DNA from: Cordylochernes scorpioides
Taxonomy: Eukaryota > Arthropoda > Arachnida > Pseudoscorpiones > Chernetidae
Assembly: GCA_030710605.1 (NCBI GenBank)
Contig: CP092880.1
Coordinates: forward strand, 3,192,981 to 3,256,980
Direction of reading: 5' to 3'
Length of the DNA: 64,000 nucleotides
Shown here: positions 59,800-64,000 of the stretch, piece after piece
Layout of the letters: each line of letters begins with the position of its first letter
Position numbering within the stretch: the stretch's first letter is position 1
The notes under the pieces: model-generated
Told to the model about the DNA's origin: nothing
The model's database searches: none
The model's input: the letters and a program-made list of their open reading frames with translations, nothing else
Position numbers and translations under genes: made by a program

Positions 59800-59911
59800 C
59801 TGCAACACCACACAACAGTAGTTCTCAGTTAGAATTAAATATTGAATAAGGTTCTAGCCTAAGACAACTATAAAGGATTTCTTTCAAAGATAATGATTTT
59901 TAATTATAACT

Positions 59912-60184
59912 TTTTTTTTTTGCTTATCCCTAGTACACGTGGTGCAGGCCATGATAATCATGGTGGGTAGTTAGCGACTGCTTCTACTGTAAGTACACCA
60001 CATGTCTACACATGTAAAAAGCAGTTCGACTTTGCACTTACAAATGTGCCAGAGCCCCGTTTGGTTACTTGCACTCACTGGTGGGGTTGGACTTTTGCAA
60101 GAATCGGGGGTCATTGGAGCATTTTTTTTTTTAAACAGAAAAAAGTGTCCAAAGCGGGAATCGAACCCGGGTCGTAGTGGTCAT
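59912..60184 (-). repeat. tRNA-derived SINE
   Basis: Poly-T, TTATCCCTAGTACACG, body and B-box complement GGGAATCGAACCCGGG; the outermost head is missing. Confidence 0.9.
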
Positions 60185-61709
60185 TTTTCCTATGTTTAAA
60201 AATGTATTAATGTCATTTTATCCATCATTAAAATTGAATCATTCTGAAATTGAAACATTTTGAAAAAATATATATATTTTTTAAATCACCAATGATTTTA
60301 ATTCACATTATTAATTAAACAATACAATAAATTTTCTAAAAATATAGAATCTCTCTTTAGCGGACACTCCGCGTGTGTGACACACTATTTATTTGGATTT
60401 GGTCTTATTACCTTATGTTTATAATCTATAATCCAAATTGCACCTTATCATGGATAACAGATAAGAGATCATAGCTCCTTTGGGTAAAACAGGGAGGTAG
60501 TTCTACTGTATTTAGTTATCCTAGCAAAATGTCCACCAGCAGGGTATATACAGTTAAAACTGTCTATAGCACCCCCTCTAAATAGCGCCTCCCTCTCTAT
60601 AGCGCCCGATTTTAAATATGTACTACGATGTGATTTACATTAAAAGTGACCTGTCTATAACACCCCCTCTCTATAGCACCCTATTTTGGTGAGTCCCAAG
60701 AGGAGGCGCTATAGACAGGTTTAACTGTATATAATGAATATGTTTTACTTCAGTGTTAGGAAGTGAAAGAACCAGAGATATGCAGAAGTACCTGCTGCAA
60801 CCAACACCTACAAGAAGCTAGATAACTAGAGAAACCAAATGTAAACAAGAGTGTCAAGGAGGAGAATTCACCTCTAGAAGAATGTCCAAGATATTCAGGT
60901 GAGAATTTCCTAGAAGATGGGGCTTATCCAGTGGTGATAGGCTGGTGCCACCTTAGATAAAGGTTGTTTGGGTGTCAACACTTGGGTTTTGGTTCCTGAC
61001 AACTTCACGGCTGACATATTGGATAAAACCAGATTCTCATGGCTTTCATACAAAGGTAACATAAATATAGAAATGATATTGCCACGTGGAGGGAAGACCA
61101 ACTTCAGGATGCGACAGCAATTTATTTCAGGCAAGAACAAACTATGAATGGTAAACAAAAGATAAGCCACGAGGGAAATTTACAGAGTAGCAAAATATAA
61201 ACATATAAATGACCACTCTGTTAATAAAAATAATAAAATTTATAAATACTTTGTTACAATATTAAAATATGACGGAAAATATGACAAGTGTGATTGGGTT
61301 TTAACATTGAGACTGTGGCCATTGATTTGGGAGCAAGCTGATCAGAAAGTTTTGATGGCCCTGTGAAATAACCATAATCTGTAGTGCCAAGGTATATTTG
61401 AGATCACACACTTAGATCCTTTCCTGACCATCCTTCTACTTTTATTTCATGTTATCTGGTGGTTCAGAGAACCTTCCTGGCCAATTTATTTACTCAAAGC
61501 CCCCTGCTGGCATTGTTGATATCCTTGCTGTCAATCCAATTACATGCAGTGATGCAATCACTCCTGGCTGACAATCCTGTTCTCCACCTATCAGAAAGGG
61601 AAGCTGCATCAATATTAATCCTATTTGCAGCACCATCAAAGAGGCCACCACTCCCCAGCATAAGCTGAAATATATTGAGATGGACACTATATACAAGGAA
61701 CCAAATAAA
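60185..61709. other. No host gene recognised; Penelope-tail fragment and a MITE within
   Basis: 60380-60450 is a Penelope-tail fragment. The missing 5' exon(s) of the RBR gene could lie here or further upstream, but I see no ankyrin-like exon on minus. 61460-61690 has a degraded coding trace (KPPAGIVDILAVNPITC on plus) that I cannot assign. Confidence 0.45.
60551..60727. repeat. Tigger-type MITE
   Basis: CAGTTAAAACTGTCTATAGC at the left and GCTATAGACAGGTTTAACTG at the right, flanked by TA; 177 bp. Confidence 0.85.
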
Positions 61710-61850
61710 AGGCACAATTTGGATTATAGATTATAAACACAAGTATCAAGACCAAATCCAAATAAATAAATAAATGTGTGACATTTCTGTGTTGTTACTG
61801 AAACATCACACATTATTTATTTATTTTGGTCTTATTACCTTGTGTTTAGA
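61710..61850. repeat. Short palindromic Penelope-tail element
   Basis: GGCACAATTTGGATTATAG ... CCAAATCCAAATAAATAAAT facing TTATTTATTTTGGTCTTATT. Confidence 0.78.
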
Positions 61851-62089
61851 ACCAAATAAAGTATTTAAAGAATATGATCTCTAGGATTTGGTGTCTGAAG
61901 AGACAAAATGAAAACCTTTGAACACTTCCTTTTTAGTTTCCAGTATGGAGACATTTTGATATCTGTGATCCAATGTTGGTTCTCAAGTATTCTACTCTAA
62001 CAACTGCACCAATAGTGAAACCCAGGGTGGTTCCAGACATGTCCAGAAATTCTCAAGTCCACATCAATCCTTCAATACATTTATTAAGA

Positions 62090-63480
62090 TGACACCATGA
62101 TAAGCAAAGCCAAAAATAGGCTCAAAATCCTGAAAAAAATATCAGGCTTAAACTGGGGTGCAAATGCCAATATCTTACGCACAACGTACCTTGCACTCGT
62201 AAGACCTATTTTGGAATATGCTACACCAGCCTGGATCAATGCAAGTAAAACTAACCTATCCAAAATAGACAGAATCCAAGCAAGCGCAGCTAAAATCATC
62301 AGCGGACTTCGAGGATCCTGCCCAAATCGCATTGCTGAACTCGAATCCAACCTTCTTCCCCTGCACCTAAGGAGAAAAATCTGCTTTTCAAAATTTATAA
62401 CAAAAAAGATTAACTCTCCAAAAGAACATCTTACAGGAAAATTTATTAGAAATTGGGTCCCAAACCAAAGATTAAAACGCCCCACTCCTCTCAACATGGC
62501 TCACAACTCTAATCTTTTAGACATCCCAATTAATCCCAAACACAGAACTTCCTATCCCCCACACAAAACTCGCAACAAACTCATCTGTTTCCCTCATCTA
62601 CCAGACAATCCCCACAAACATGAAACTCAGCCAGAATTACTTAAAGCTCTTGGCCTCCAAATCATTGAGGAAAATAGCTCCCTCTTCGACATCACAATTT
62701 ACACTGACGGTAGCCAACTTGAAACTGGACTGTCTGGCAATGGAATTGCTATCTACAAAGATAAGATCCTGGAAAAAATATCCCTCTCCCACCCTAAACA
62801 TCTTTCAGTTTATAAATCAGAACTTTCTGCTATAGATACGGCTCTAAAAGACATCAACATCAACTCGCCAAGCAAAATAATAATCTACTCCGACTCAAGA
62901 GCAGCCATTTATACCCTTCAAAGCTGCTTCTCCAGTCAAGAACCCCTCCTCAAGAGCATTGCTAAGTCTGTAAACCGACTCCCAGCCAACAGCTCAGTCA
63001 CAGTGCAATGGCTTCCAGCTCACGTTGGAATTCCTGGTAATGAGCTGGCAGACTCTCTGGCAAAGGCTGGTGCTCTTGGCCTACCTGAAGCAAGAGAATC
63101 CACCACCCAACTAGACGAAAGAGACCTCCTCCGTACCATCAAAACCCAATGCCTGCAGGAATGGAAATCTGATGCTGCACATGACTGGTACAGAGCAGGA
63201 GGGACAGGCACCGGTTCTGTCCTCCCAAAAGACCAAAAGTCTTTGATTTCCAGACTTAAGTCTGGTCATCTACGGACAATGACTTTCCAGAATGGTTGCA
63301 AGGTTTTCCCACTATGTACCAAGTGCAATTCTCAGCCTGCAACCCCAAGACATATTATTGACTGTATTGAGTCATCCATTGATGAGCTCTACTCTTCCCC
63401 GGCAGACACCATCAAAAATCTCAAGCTTTACAGGCTTGATACCTTAGTGTGATTGGGTGGAGATAAGAAAGAAGAAGAAG
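62090..63480 (+). mobile_element. LINE family B, 5' truncated
   Basis: It starts within the polyprotein and runs to GGTGGAGATAAGAAAGAAGAAGAAG. Its 3' end is the source of the tails at 1626, 2005, 14123, 50880 and 63480. Confidence 0.88.
62097..63452 (+). pseudogene. LINE polyprotein C-terminal part with RNase H domain
   Basis: A clean 451-codon frame without its N-terminal endonuclease/RT. Residues 1-100 are the RT thumb (TYLALVRPILEYATPAW). An RNase H domain spans about 205-335, with TIYTDGSQLETG, KSELSAIDTAL, YSDSRAAI and WLPAHVGIPGNELAD providing the D-E-D-D set. A zinc-knuckle-like [17 protein letters not shown] lies near the end. RNase H next to RT places it with I-like LINEs. The intact frame suggests a young but truncated copy. 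Confidence 0.9.
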
Positions 63481-63795
63481 ATTAAGATCTTAAATCTAAT
63501 GCTGCACATGACTGGTACAGAGCAGGAGGGACAAGTTCTGTCCTCCCAAGAGAACAACAGTCTTTGATTTCTAGACTTAAGTCTGGTCATCTACGGACAA
63601 TGACTTTCCAGAATGGTTGCAAGATTTTCCCACTAAGGGTCAACCTGCAACCTCAAGACACATTATTGACTGTATGGACTCATCCATTAATAAGTTCTAC
63701 TCATCCCCAGCAGACACCATCAAAAGTCTCAAGCTTTACAAGTTTGATACCTTAGTGTGATTGAGTGGAGATAAGAAAGAAGAAGAAGATTAAAA
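63481..63795 (+). repeat. Second LINE family B tail in tandem
   Basis: TGCTGCACATGACTGGTACA to TGAGTGGAGATAAGAAAGAAG repeats the last 290 bp of the preceding LINE with small deletions. Confidence 0.85.
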
Positions 63796-64000
63796 CCTTA
63801 AACCTTTATACATATTCTCCTGAGAGATTCAGTAATTGAGTAGAGGGAGAAAGAAATTTACAAAGTTATATGGGAAATATGGAAATAGAGATCTATCATT
63901 ATTTAGAAATAATATTATTACATTTATAAATTCTCACAATTGCCATCCATCGATAAAATTTGTCATATTTTTGTTGGATAATGTGTTACTCTCTTCACAT
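63796..64000. other. AT-rich end of window, nothing recognised
   Basis: No coding or repeat signal that I can name. Confidence 0.4.

Noticed and set aside
55486..59618. CRISPR-like direct repeats
   Set aside because: Units are contiguous without unique spacers, are 96-99 bp long, and the genome is eukaryotic.
57018..59832. Two overlapping ORFs above 900 codons on opposite strands
   Set aside because: They are products of a tandem repeat whose unit is a multiple of three and lacks stops. Only the short ankyrin exon at 59625-59799 within the minus ORF is real coding sequence. The array itself is reported as a repeat.
62084..62497. 137-codon minus-strand ORF
   Set aside because: Antisense to the LINE B polyprotein, hydrophobic by codon mirroring only.

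Overview
The window looks like a piece of an invertebrate animal genome, perhaps arthropod. It is AT-rich and dense with transposons, and its host exons are short and GC-rich with GT-AG introns, three of them only 52-60 nt. There is no operon-like layout and no rRNA or genuine tRNA gene. A run of exactly 100 N (11205-11304) marks an assembly gap.

The one clear host gene lies on the minus strand and is easily missed because every exon is small. It is a 17-exon gene from 59799 (5' end incomplete) to a stop codon at 20270. I assembled it by matching splice phases exon by exon. It encodes ankyrin repeats, RING1, IBR, a catalytic RING2 with Cys in a GCNHM context, a helical Ariadne-like region and two ubiquitin-interacting-motif-like helices. 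This is the architecture of ANKIB1, an RBR-type E3 ubiquitin ligase; about 813 codons are visible. Other possible host exons are 15153-15434 (minus, unrecognised), 11492-11743 (plus, single-pass membrane protein) and, weakly, 10862-11067 (plus).

Most of the rest is mobile DNA. 1-9.2 kb: a foldback element, a tRNA-derived SINE, and a near-intact Helitron (RepHel ORF with one frameshift) with repeated 3' ends followed by a non-autonomous relative. 9.2-20 kb: SINEs, LINE tails, Penelope-like (PLE) mini-elements, a Tigger relic and a 21-bp minisatellite. 22.9-25.9 kb: a Ty1/copia element with matching LTRs and a 5-bp target duplication, whose single ORF ends after integrase and lacks reverse transcriptase. 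28.5-33.8 kb: two near-identical PLE copies (RT plus GIY-YIG) in inverted orientation around an endonuclease/RT LINE. 34-55 kb: the main RBR exons separated by SINEs, non-autonomous Helitrons, a deleted mariner, a Tc1-like relic, a LINE with 13-bp target duplications, and many palindromic PLE tails. 55.5-59.6 kb: a 4.1-kb minisatellite of 96-99-bp units built from the SINE 3' tail, ending about 6 nt from a splice donor. 60-64 kb: SINE, Tigger-type MITE and a LINE with an RNase H domain.

The observations most worth following are: the SINE-tail minisatellite, open for more than 900 codons on both strands and in frame with the neighbouring ankyrin exon; hammerhead-ribozyme-like cores in two sequence-distinct retroelement tail families; the copia element without RT; and a tandem repeat hit twice at the same position by two different retroelements, each with a 12-bp target duplication.
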